Source: Candidatus Krumholzibacteriia bacterium
GTDB taxonomy: Bacteria; Krumholzibacteriota; Krumholzibacteriia; JAJRXK01
DNA: 33,815 nt
NCBI GenBank assembly: GCA_035268685.1
Contig: DATFKK010000183.1
Span: 1-33,815 of the forward strand
Direction: 5' to 3'
The position numbers and the translations under genes were made by a program. The notes under the pieces were generated by a model. It was given only the letters and a program-made list of their open reading frames with translations. It did not search any database and was not told where the DNA came from. Shown one piece after another: positions 23,863 to 33,170 of the stretch (its first letter is position 1; each line of letters starts with the position of its first letter).

Positions 23863-24900
23863 TCACACCGAGAACCGCACCTCGATCACGTCGCCGTCGT
23901 GCACGACGTAGTCCTTGCCCTCGAGCCGGTACACGCCCGCGGCCTTGGCGGCCTTCTCGTCACCGTACTTCTCGAGGTCTTCGAAGGCGACCACCTCGGC
24001 GCGGATGAAGCCGCGCTGCAGGTCGGTGTGGATCCGGCCGGCGGCCTCGGGCGCGGTGGCGCCCTCACGCACGCTCCAGGCCCGGCACTCGTCGGGCCCC
24101 GACGTGAGGAAGGAGATCAGACCCAGCCCGGCGTAGGCCGTGCGGATGAAGCGGTCGACGGCGGGCGTGTCGATGCCGAGGTCGGCCATGAACTCGCGGC
24201 GTTCTTCGTCGTCGAGTCCGGCGATCTCGGCCTCGATCGGAGCCGACAGCGCGCACAGCGCGTGGCCCGCCCGCTCGCAGGCGGCGGCCAGGGCGGGCTC
24301 GGGCTCGGCCCCGGCCCGGTCCTCGGCCACGTTCGCCACCACCACCACGGGCTTCAGCGACAGGAACTGGTAGCCGCGCAGGCGGGTGAGCTCGTCGTCG
24401 CCCAGGTCGAGCGTGCGCAGCGGCTGCTCGTCCTCGAGGTGCGCCTTCAGCTTCTCCATGATCCCGATCTCGGCCTCGGCCTCCTTCAGGCCGCGCTTGC
24501 GATCGGCGACCAGTTTCTCGAGCCGTCGGTCGACCAGGTCGAGGTCGGTCACCGCGGTGGCGAGTTCGAAGGACTCGAGGTCGTCGGTGTCCTCGCTGCT
24601 CCCGCTGAAGCGATCGAGCACCAGCACCAGGGCGTCGCAGTTGCGAAGTTCGGGCACGGCGAGCAGCGCGTTCAGGTCGGCGCCGGCGTGCCTGGGCTCG
24701 GCCCCCAGATCCGTGAACTCGAGATGGGCCGGCGTCGTCTTCTTCGGCTGATACTTCTCGGCGAGCCAGTCCAGGCGGGGATCGGGCACGGGAACCGTGA
24801 CCTCGTGGTCCTGCTTGCCCCGGCGCGCGCCCTCTCCCGCCATGAGCAGCGAGAAGAGCGAACTCTTGCCGACCTGGGGTTCGCCGACGATTCCGATCAT
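23863..24900 (-). CDS. Divergent YchF/Obg-family NTPase with TGS domain
   Basis: A 345-residue protein related to YchF, the Obg-family ATPase that binds ribosomes. The P-loop is GEPQVGKSSLF (residues 6-16), VPVPDPRLDWLAEKYQPKK follows as in YchF, and the base-specificity motif is VANVAE (NxxE, the ATP-preferring form). A coiled-coil insert at ~125-165 and the C-terminal TGS/DUF933 domain (GLGLISFLTSGPDECRAW, GRIHTDLQRGFIRAEVV, KDYVVHDGDVIEVRF) complete the layout. The switch II/G3 region is degenerate: canonical DIAGLVKGAS is replaced by DLGAEPRHAG, and the protein is shorter than usual YchF (about 363). It is therefore probably a paralogue rather than the housekeeping copy. The ATG has GTGAGG upstream. 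It lies divergent to the Rieske-like gene. Confidence 0.88.
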   Translation of the reverse strand: MIGIVGEPQVGKSSLFSLLMAGEGARRGKQDHEVTVPVPDPRLDWLAEKYQPKKTTPAHLEFTDLGAEPRHAGADLNALLAVPELRNCDALVLVLDRFSGSSEDTDDLESFELATAVTDLDLVDRRLEKLVADRKRGLKEAEAEIGIMEKLKAHLEDEQPLRTLDLGDDELTRLRGYQFLSLKPVVVVANVAEDRAGAEPEPALAAACERAGHALCALSAPIEAEIAGLDDEERREFMADLGIDTPAVDRFIRTAYAGLGLISFLTSGPDECRAWSVREGATAPEAAGRIHTDLQRGFIRAEVVAFEDLEKYGDEKAAKAAGVYRLEGKDYVVHDGDVIEVRFSV

Positions 24901-25075
24901 GTCAGTGGCCTCACGAAGAGGAGTTGAGCGTGGTCCGCGCGAGCCCCGCGCGACCGCACCATCCTACGGACCCGGCTGCGCATCCGCAAAGCGACCCCGG
25001 ATCCCGTCCCGCTTGACCGCGTCGACGCTTCCTCCGTATCGTCGACTTCCCGCCTCCCCCCCCGGAGCCCGGATC

Positions 25076-25540
25076 GTGAGCTCGATCACCCGTCGTCGCT
25101 GGATGCTCGCGACCGTCGCGATGCTGTTGGCGCGCCCGCTCGGCCTCGTTTCGGCCCTGTCGGGGTGTGCGTCGTCCGACGACGAGGAGACCGACCCCAT
25201 CCTGCGCGTGCCCGTCGCCGACGTCCCCACCGAGGGCCGGATCGAGCGCAAGCAGGGCCGCGTGGTCGTCGAACTGCGACGCGAGGACGGCGAGATCCGG
25301 GCGCGGTCCATGCTCTGCTCGCACCAGTTCTGCCGCGTGCAGTGGAAGCCCGACGAGAACCACTACCTCTGCCCCTGCGACGACGGCCTCTTCGCCGCCG
25401 ACGGCAGCGTCAAGTACGGCCGCGCGAGGCGGCCGCTGCGCGACCTCGAGTACCGGACGATGGGCGACGAGATCTGGATCGACACGCGGCAGGTGTACCG
25501 GCTGGCGCCACTGCCGGACGACCCCACCGGCACGGAGTGA
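25076..25540 (+). CDS. Rieske-like Tat lipoprotein with one metal-ligand histidine replaced by Asp
   Basis: A 154-residue exported protein. The N-terminus has a twin-arginine stretch (TRRRWM, residues 5-10), a hydrophobic segment and a lipobox LSGC (Cys31). The body is a Rieske 2Fe-2S fold: first ligand loop CSHQFC (Cys81, His83, disulfide Cys86) and second loop CPCDDG (Cys99, disulfide Cys101). Canonical Rieske proteins have CPCH there; Asp102 occupies the second histidine. The domain ends with RPLRDLEYRTMGDEIWID, as in Rieske proteins. It could still hold an altered cluster with an Asp ligand, or have lost it. GTG start with GGAG nine bases upstream. No cytochrome b partner is adjacent; the lipoprotein gene 80 bp downstream may be cotranscribed. 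Confidence 0.85.
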   Translation: MSSITRRRWMLATVAMLLARPLGLVSALSGCASSDDEETDPILRVPVADVPTEGRIERKQGRVVVELRREDGEIRARSMLCSHQFCRVQWKPDENHYLCPCDDGLFAADGSVKYGRARRPLRDLEYRTMGDEIWIDTRQVYRLAPLPDDPTGTE

Positions 25541-25620
25541 GCCGTCGTTCCGCCACGATTGCGCACACCGACGGCGTTCGACGCATCCCATGGTGCCCCC
25601 CTACGGGAAAGGAGGCCACC

Positions 25621-26598
25621 ATGCATCGGCTCCGCCGTCGAAGGCCGTCGACCGCATTTCGGTCGCTGACTCCACTGATCGCGACGGTCCTCTTGCTCGC
25701 CGCCTGTGACGACGACGACGCTCCCACGGCGCCGGGGGACGACGCGAACCTCGCCGTCCGCGATACCGTGCTCACCAGGCCCTGGTCCGAAGGGGACCTG
25801 TCGGCCATGGCGTACGACGCCGACCACGACGCGCTCTTCCTCCTGCAGGACGTCCACGCCGCCGACAACGTGATCCACCGTTGGAACTTCGGGGAAACGG
25901 GCCTGTCCGAGGTGTATCGCTACGAGAGCCAGCACGACTACGGCATGCGATGGTTCGACGGGGAACTCTGGATCGCGCGGACCTACGACCAGGCGGTGCT
26001 GCGGCTCGACAACCTCGCGGCTCCGTCTCTCGGCGTGGTCGTCGACCACGACCACGACGGCAATCCACTGGCGATCGAGATCGGCGACATGGCCCGTCTC
26101 GGATCCGACGTCGTGTACGTGGCGTGCAACACCCTCACGTCCGACCAACCCGATGGCGTGCAGGTCCTCCGTGCGCCCGCGTTCGACGATCCCGAAGTCC
26201 TGGTGTCGGAACGGCAGCTGGGATGGCCCATCCTGCAGAGCGCTCTCTGGCGCTCCGTGGTGGTGGTCGGCGATTCGACCGACGCGCGCATCGTGGCGAC
26301 CACGGGCCCCGCGGACGGCGATCTCGTCGTGTTCGACACCCAGGGGCGGGAGTCCTTCCGCGCACCTGGCTTCGGGAAGTCGTACCTGCAGACGGATTCG
26401 CAGGGCCGCGTGTATGCCACCGGGGAAGACCGCATCGTCCGGTGGAGCTCCGACTTCTCCGAGCGTGAGGACTTCGAGTACGAGCTGCCGAGCTGGTTGC
26501 GCTTCGTCCTGCGCGAGACGTCCCGTCACGTGGAGTTCGTGTATGGCGAATTCAGGAGTGAGGAACCGACCATCGGCCGTATCCGGCTACCGCGCTGA
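25621..26598 (+). CDS. Predicted lipoprotein of unknown function, propeller-like
   Basis: A 325-residue protein with a basic N-terminus (MHRLRRRR), hydrophobic segment and lipobox LAAC (Cys29), followed by an acidic stretch DDDDAPTAPGDD. The mature part has repeated strand patterns such as LSAMAYDADHDALFLLQD, GMRWFDGELWIARTYDQ and YLQTDSQGRVYATGEDRIVRW, reminiscent of SMP-30/NHL-type propellers, but I cannot assign a family. The ATG follows AAGGAGG at optimal distance. A strong terminator follows the stop. Confidence 0.8.
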   Translation: MHRLRRRRPSTAFRSLTPLIATVLLLAACDDDDAPTAPGDDANLAVRDTVLTRPWSEGDLSAMAYDADHDALFLLQDVHAADNVIHRWNFGETGLSEVYRYESQHDYGMRWFDGELWIARTYDQAVLRLDNLAAPSLGVVVDHDHDGNPLAIEIGDMARLGSDVVYVACNTLTSDQPDGVQVLRAPAFDDPEVLVSERQLGWPILQSALWRSVVVVGDSTDARIVATTGPADGDLVVFDTQGRESFRAPGFGKSYLQTDSQGRVYATGEDRIVRWSSDFSEREDFEYELPSWLRFVLRETSRHVEFVYGEFRSEEPTIGRIRLPR

Positions 26599-26611
26599 CG
26601 TCGCCCCCACA

Positions 26612-26651
26612 GACGAACACCCCGGTCGCATCCGCCACCGGGGTGTTCGTC
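26612..26651. terminator. Perfect 15-bp hairpin between convergent genes
   Basis: GACGAACACCCCGGT (26612-26626) pairs exactly with ACCGGGGTGTTCGTC (26637-26651) over a 10-base loop. It lies between the lipoprotein gene (plus) and the X25-like gene (minus). It could end transcription from both sides. The plus-strand tail CTTC is only weakly T-rich. Confidence 0.75.
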
Positions 26652-26684
26652 CTTCACGCGCGATCGCGATCCGATCTGTCCGAT

Positions 26685-27437
26685 CTAGCGGAACGACTCC
26701 TTCACCGCGCCCCACGAGGAATCGTCGGTGTCGACCGGTTCTTCGGCGAGCGCCCAGGTGATGCGGCCGCTGTTGGCGTCGAGCAGGAAGCGCAACGACA
26801 CGGGATCGGTCACCTCGATCTGCACGGTCGAGGCGTTGATGCTCGGACCGTCGGCGCCGAACTGCTCGGCCCAGTCGTTGTTCACCGCGACCTTCCACTC
26901 GTAGGTACCGGCGGTGGCGATGTCGCCGACGAAGGTGTACACGCCGTCGCCGGCGATGATGTCACCGTCGAGGCCGTCGTCGTGCATGACCAGGCTGCCA
27001 GCTGGATCCCAGTCGGCGCCGCCGAGTTCGTCGCCCAGGCTGCCGACCAGAACGTAGGGGTCGCCGCGCGTGTGGCTGCTGTGCGGGACGTTGCCGTCGG
27101 GCATCCAGCCGTCGCCGGGGACGTTCGCATCGAAGGTGAACAGGACGGTCTCGTTGTCGGTGCTGGTGATCAGCCAGCTGTTGCCGCTGATCGGCCACGA
27201 GCTGTCCCAGCTGCCGAACGCGGTGGCCTTCCATTCGTAACGACCCGCGGTGGGGATGACGATCTCCACACTGTGGATGCCGTCGCCGGCGACCATGTCA
27301 CCGTTGGTGCCGTCGTCGTACATCGGATTGCCGGCGTTGTCCCAGCCGTTGAAGTCGCCGGCCGCGTTGTACGTCTGGGCGAGCGCGGGGCTGGCGGTCA
27401 GGGCGACGAACGCCAGGAGCGTGAACAATGTCTTCAT
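26685..27437 (-). CDS. Secreted protein of two tandem X25/pullulanase-type beta-sandwich domains
   Basis: A 250-residue exported protein: signal peptide cleaved after ALA (residue ~20). Two related beta-sandwich domains follow. Both contain a DDG-x2-GD-x2-AGDG motif followed by a beta-strand: DDGTNGDMVAGDGIHSVEI in the first (near residue 42) and DDGLDGDIIAGDGVYTFVG in the second (near residue 153), each followed by TAG-x-YEWK. This resembles the X25 module found in amylopullulanases and the calcium-binding-like loops of starch-handling proteins. No catalytic domain is attached, so it may bind a polysaccharide or be a surface structural protein. ATG with GAGAGG upstream. The palindrome at 27512 lies 75 bp upstream. 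Confidence 0.75.
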   Translation of the reverse strand: MKTLFTLLAFVALTASPALAQTYNAAGDFNGWDNAGNPMYDDGTNGDMVAGDGIHSVEIVIPTAGRYEWKATAFGSWDSSWPISGNSWLITSTDNETVLFTFDANVPGDGWMPDGNVPHSSHTRGDPYVLVGSLGDELGGADWDPAGSLVMHDDGLDGDIIAGDGVYTFVGDIATAGTYEWKVAVNNDWAEQFGADGPSINASTVQIEVTDPVSLRFLLDANSGRITWALAEEPVDTDDSSWGAVKESFR

Positions 27438-27511
27438 GGTGTCGATCCTCTCGGGTCCCGCTGGGGGTACAGGGACCGGTCCGTGCGTCGCAACGCCACC
27501 GGGAGGGACCG

Positions 27512-27529
27512 ATCCGGAACATTCCGGAT
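27512..27529. promoter_or_regulatory. 18-bp palindrome, operator-like, upstream of the X25-like gene
   Basis: ATCCGGAA-CA-TTCCGGAT is a perfect inverted repeat of 8-bp arms. It lies 75 bp upstream of the minus-strand X25-like gene, in a 333-bp divergent region (27438-27770) that also serves the DUF2089 gene. The core TCCGGAAC recurs in CGTTCCGGAACG at 29701-29712, upstream of another minus-strand exported protein gene. Confidence 0.5.
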
Positions 27530-27698
27530 GATTTTCTCACGTCCGGGGGTCCGTAAGCAACTGCACGCGGTCTGGACGCAGCGATCGGCCCGGTGCCGGG
27601 TCGGGTCTGGTCGGGTCTGCGAGCCGGCAAGTCGACGGCGCGCCCGAGTCCGCCCCCCGTCCTCGGCCTTCCCAGGAAGGCAAAGACGAGCCGCGGTG

Positions 27699-27733
27699 TT
27701 GATATAGTCAATCTAACTATTGATTTTATTGAT
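27699..27733 (+). promoter_or_regulatory. AT-rich promoter with interlocking TTGA/TCAA repeats upstream of the DUF2089 gene
   Basis: This is an AT-rich island in a GC-rich window. TTGA-N5-TCAA (27699-27711) shares its right half with TCAAT-N6-ATTGA (27708-27723); TTGAT recurs at 27720 and 27729. TATAGT (27703-27708) matches a -10 box at five of six positions and lies inside the first repeat. No good -35 is seen. A dimeric repressor of MarR or PadR type would fit this geometry (inference). Confidence 0.55.
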
Positions 27734-27741
27734 ACTCTGAT

Positions 27742-27764
27742 CTACCTTTCTCACCGAAAGGTAG
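27742..27764 (+). promoter_or_regulatory. Hairpin that sequesters the ribosome-binding site of the DUF2089 gene
   Basis: CTACCTTTC (27742-27750) pairs perfectly with GAAAGGTAG (27756-27764) over a five-base loop. The right arm carries most of the Shine-Dalgarno sequence AAGGTAGGA, six bases before the ATG at 27771. Folding would hide the ribosome-binding site, so translation may respond to temperature, a ligand or a protein. Confidence 0.5.
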
Positions 27765-27770
27765 GATTCC

Positions 27771-28124
27771 ATGGACATCTCCAAGGCCCGTTGCCCCGAG
27801 TGCGAACGCTCCATGGCGGTGGCCCGCATGGTGTGCGATCGCTGCGACGTGCAGCTCGAGGGCGAGTTCGAGGTCCCGCCGCTGGCGCGGCTGCCGCTCG
27901 AGGACCAGGCCTTCGTCATCGCGTTCATCCGCAACCACGGGCACATCAAGAAGATGGAAGGCCTGTTCGGGATCAGTTACCCGACCGTGAAGAACCGCCT
28001 GAACGCGATCGCGGCGGAGCTCGACGCCACCTTCGACGCTCCGTCGGACAACGAGCTCGTGCTCGACCGGCTCGCCCGCGGCGAGATCTCGGTCGAGCAG
28101 GCGCTGGAGAGGTTGGAACCATGA
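27771..28124 (+). CDS. DUF2089-family protein: zinc ribbon plus helix-turn-helix
   Basis: A 117-residue protein. The N-terminus has a zinc-ribbon cysteine set, CPEC (Cys8, Cys11) and CDRC (Cys22, Cys25). Residues ~56-80 match the DUF2089 helix-turn-helix, HIKKMEGLFGISYPTVKNRL, and the C-terminus has LDRLARGEISVEQALERLE, a SHOCT-like short helical motif. The family is regarded as a transcription regulator and is commonly found next to SHOCT/YvlB-like genes, as it is here. Its promoter region carries overlapping inverted repeats that it or another factor may bind. The stop overlaps a possible 24-codon frame in ATGA. Confidence 0.9.
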   Translation: MDISKARCPECERSMAVARMVCDRCDVQLEGEFEVPPLARLPLEDQAFVIAFIRNHGHIKKMEGLFGISYPTVKNRLNAIAAELDATFDAPSDNELVLDRLARGEISVEQALERLEP

Positions 28125-28195
28125 GGCCCGCGCTCGGCCCCGGCGTCGACCTCGACACCACCGACCGCACGTGCACCCACGTCCGTTCTTCCTGA
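28121..28195 (+). CDS. Possible 24-residue small ORF coupled to the DUF2089 gene
   Basis: An ATG overlapping the DUF2089 stop (ATGA) opens a 24-codon frame that ends at 28195, 27 bp before the next gene. GGAGAGG lies at a suitable distance upstream, inside the end of the DUF2089 gene. The peptide is basic to neutral, with one Cys, and shows no hydrophobic helix or known motif. It may be a leader peptide, coupling element or chance frame. Confidence 0.22.
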   Translation: MRPALGPGVDLDTTDRTCTHVRSS

Positions 28196-28222
28196 GCTCC
28201 CACCGGAAGGGAAGGAGTCGTC

Positions 28223-28630
28223 ATGTCCCGCGAACGAGAGAAGATCCTCCGCATGGTGGCCGACGGCACGATCACGCCCGACGAGGCCGAGCAGCTGTTG
28301 AACCGGCTCGACCCCAGGGCGCCGACGGCCGTGGCCGAACCCTCCACCGAACGGGGTGAACGGCCGCCCGGACCCATCAAGTACCTGCGCGTCGTGATCA
28401 ACGGCGGTGACGACAAGGTCAACGTGCGCGTGCCGATCGCGCTGATCCGCACGGGCATCAAGCTGAGCACGCTGATGCCCAACGATGCCAGCGAGCACCT
28501 GCGGCAGAAGGGCATCGACCTGGGCCGTCTGAACGAGCTCGACGGCGACGAACTCATGGACGCCCTGCGCGAGCTGTGGGTCGAGGTCGAGTCGGAGGAC
28601 GGCGACACCATCCGCGTGTTCTGCGAATAG
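28223..28630 (+). CDS. SHOCT-like protein, partner of the DUF2089 protein (YvlB/LiaX-like N-terminus)
   Basis: A 135-residue soluble protein. Its N-terminus, EKILRMVADGTITPDEAEQLL, is the SHOCT-like helical motif typical of YvlB/LiaX-type proteins that accompany envelope-stress genes. After a Pro/Glu-rich linker comes a domain with KYLRVVINGGDDKVNVRVPIALIRTG and a C-terminal strand (DGDTIRVFCE), similar to the short proteins found beside DUF2089 genes. Function is unknown; envelope stress or membrane remodelling is a guess from family context. The ATG has AAGGAG nine bases upstream. It is the last gene of the unit; the opposing lipoprotein gene ends 21 bp away. Confidence 0.82.
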   Translation: MSREREKILRMVADGTITPDEAEQLLNRLDPRAPTAVAEPSTERGERPPGPIKYLRVVINGGDDKVNVRVPIALIRTGIKLSTLMPNDASEHLRQKGIDLGRLNELDGDELMDALRELWVEVESEDGDTIRVFCE

Positions 28631-28651
28631 CCCGCCGTCCTCCGCCGGCGG

Positions 28652-29548
28652 TCAGTTCCACTGGGATTCCGGCACCAGGAATCCCTGGAAGCTGAAGGTG
28701 ATCGACCGCACGTGCAGGTCGCCACCGCAGAATCCCTGCTGGTCGGTGCCGATGCCCACGGTGTGACCGCCCCCGGCCACGCCGTAGGTGTCCGACCAGG
28801 TGTCGCAGCCGGTCTGGTTCTCGTAGCGGAACTCCTCGCCGTCGACCTCCACGAGCATCTGCGTGCAGTCGCTCTCGGCCTCGCGGAGCATCGACACGCC
28901 GATGCCCGTCACGCTGGACGGGAGCGGGAAGGTGAAGTCCACCTTGCTCTCGGAGATGCCGTTGCCGTTGAAGATCCACTTGGCCGTGGAACCGCAGCGG
29001 ATCCAGTCGGGCGATGCGCCGTGCGACCGGCCGGTGCCGTAGGAGATGGTCACGCCACCGTCGGCGAAGGGTGCGTAGTTGGTCCGCGTGACGGCGCCGC
29101 TCACCCCGTCCGGGTCGACCTCGAAGTAGGCCGGGGCGGAGCTGAAGCCCCGTAGGGGCAGCGTGACCCCACCGACATCGAACTCGACGGCACCGGACGA
29201 GACCCGCCCCGCCCCCGGCGAGGAGTAGGTCACGCCGACCGATCGTGACTCGCCCGGTGCCAGCGTGAAGTCGCCGCCGCCCATGGTCACGCTGAAGTCG
29301 CCGCTCGAGCCCTCGGCCAGGGCGATCGATCCGCTCACGTCGCCTTCGTTGTCGGCCGCGGCCTCGATGGTGAAGGAACGCTCGTCGCTCGAGTTCTCGA
29401 ACACGGTTCCGTAGTCGAGCTCGGTGACGGAGAGTTCGATGTCGCCCGCAGCGGCGCTCGGGCCGGTCGGATCGTCATCGTCGCCGCAGCCGACGAGGGG
29501 GAGTAGCAGCAGGGCGCACAGTGCGGGGATGAGATCGCGAGTGGACAC
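28652..29548 (-). CDS. Predicted lipoprotein with Ig-like (choice-of-anchor D/DUF1573-like) domain
   Basis: A 298-residue exported protein: signal peptide with lipobox LVGC (Cys21) followed by GDDDDPTGPS. Residues ~35-130 form an Ig-like domain of the choice-of-anchor D/ASPM-Hydin type, seen in ELDYGTVFENSSDERSFTI, TLAPGESRSVGVTYSSPGAG and the following GAVEFDVGGVTLPL. The C-terminal half (from ~140) is an unrecognised beta-rich domain with four or five cysteines (CGSTAKW, ESDCTQM, TGCDTW, GFCGGD) that may form disulfides. GTG start with GGAGGA upstream. It is likely a surface protein of unknown role. The palindrome at 29701-29712 lies upstream. Confidence 0.8.
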   Translation of the reverse strand: MSTRDLIPALCALLLLPLVGCGDDDDPTGPSAAAGDIELSVTELDYGTVFENSSDERSFTIEAAADNEGDVSGSIALAEGSSGDFSVTMGGGDFTLAPGESRSVGVTYSSPGAGRVSSGAVEFDVGGVTLPLRGFSSAPAYFEVDPDGVSGAVTRTNYAPFADGGVTISYGTGRSHGASPDWIRCGSTAKWIFNGNGISESKVDFTFPLPSSVTGIGVSMLREAESDCTQMLVEVDGEEFRYENQTGCDTWSDTYGVAGGGHTVGIGTDQQGFCGGDLHVRSITFSFQGFLVPESQWN

Positions 29549-29700
29549 GGGCGTCCTCCGTCCGGAGTGGGTCGTGGTACTGGGGGCTGATCCGGCATGC
29601 GAGAAACCGGCACCGATCGCGCAACGCGTCGAGAGGAAACCGGCTGACGCGCGCGAGAAGAAACGAAGAACACGGGCGATCGAACTGCGCGGGGACGATT

Positions 29701-29744
29701 CGTTCCGGAACGTGCAACCCCGCCTCCCGAGCCGGGAGACGGGG
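29701..29744 (-). terminator. greA terminator hairpin, with an adjacent palindrome
   Basis: In the minus-strand direction, 34 bp after the greA stop, the arms 29718-29729 and 29733-29744 form a 12-bp stem with one mismatch over a three-base loop. The perfect palindrome CGTTCCGGAACG (29701-29712) follows; it may extend the terminator or act as an operator for the lipoprotein gene downstream. A short GGAGCC/GGCTCC hairpin (29772-29783) also encloses the greA stop codon. Confidence 0.5.
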
Positions 29745-29777
29745 TCCGACACGAAGCTCGAACGGTGTTCGGGAGCC

Positions 29778-30254
29778 TCAGGCTCCGTCGTGGAACCGGA
29801 AGTCGAGGATCTCCAGCCGGCGTGTTCCCGCGGGAAGCTCGGCCTCGACCACGTCGCCCTTCTTGTGGCCGATGAGTGCGGCGGCAATGGGAGCCGTGTA
29901 GCTGATCACACCGTCGTCGAGGTCGGTGTCTCCGTCGCCGAGGATCGTGTAGGACTCCGTTTCGCCGGTGTCGACGTCCTTGATCTCGACCTGCTTCAAC
30001 AGCGTGACGATGTCGTCGGGGAAGTCCCGCTTGCTCACGACCTCGGCCTGGCGCACGCGATCGCGCAGTTCGCGCAGGCGTGACATCGACAGGGCCTGCT
30101 TCTCCTTGGCCGCCGCGTACTCGGCGTTCTCACGCAGATCACCGTGGGCGGCCGCCGCCTGCAGATCGCGCGGAATGTCCACCTTGATCAGGCGCTCGAG
30201 ATTCTCGATCTCCTTGCGCAGCCTGCGGAGACCTTCCTCGGTGAAGAGACCCAT
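29778..30254 (-). CDS. greA: Transcription elongation factor GreA
   Basis: A 158-residue protein, the standard GreA length. The N-terminal coiled coil includes GLRRLRKEIENLERL and the conserved tip region GDLRENAEYAAAKEKQ, whose acidic residues (Asp and Glu of GDLRENAEY) are essential for stimulating transcript cleavage by stalled RNA polymerase. The C-terminal FKBP-like domain shows SYTAPIAAALIGHKKGDVVEAELPAGTRRLEIL. It rescues backtracked polymerase in the cytosol. The ATG has GAGGGTGAT upstream. It is divergent from katG. TATACT on the minus strand (30338-30333) is a possible -10. A hairpin terminates the gene. Confidence 0.97.
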   Translation of the reverse strand: MGLFTEEGLRRLRKEIENLERLIKVDIPRDLQAAAAHGDLRENAEYAAAKEKQALSMSRLRELRDRVRQAEVVSKRDFPDDIVTLLKQVEIKDVDTGETESYTILGDGDTDLDDGVISYTAPIAAALIGHKKGDVVEAELPAGTRRLEILDFRFHDGA

Positions 30255-32865
<2,611 letters not shown>

Positions 32866-33170
32866 AACCGTTCCGTCGCGGGCTCGGGCCCGTGATGGTG
32901 GATGGACGACGGGCGGGAGGCATGGTCCTCCCGCCCGTTCTTCGTGGGTGGTGGTGTCGGAGTGGGTCGACATCGGCCTCGCCGTGACGCGTGCCCCGAG
33001 GCAGAGGACCCGGGACCGGCCCGCGGTTCCGACGGCTCACCTCCAGTGCCCCGATTCCCGGACGCGCGGCGCCTGTCTGCTGCCGTTCTCCACGCGCACA
33101 CGTCGCGAGGACGTGTACAATCCGAGCCATTCGTTCACGGCAAAGCCCCTTCTCCCGGGCGGATGACCGC
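32866..33170. other. 305-bp gap between katG and the patatin gene
   Basis: It holds the katG terminator. TACAAT (33116-33121) is a possible -10 for the patatin gene, without a good -35. No small gene or RNA is recognised. Confidence 0.4.
32909..32938 (+). terminator. Rho-independent-type terminator of katG
   Basis: ACGGGCGGGAGG (32909-32920) pairs perfectly with CCTCCCGCCCGT (32927-32938) over a six-base loop, followed by TCTTC. It is 43 bases after the stop. Confidence 0.75.

Noticed and set aside
29548-29887. Upstream extension of the Ig-like lipoprotein gene beyond its GTG.
   Set aside because: The lipoprotein signal begins at the GTG, which has a good GGAGGA. The extension overlaps the greA terminator and the greA 3' end.
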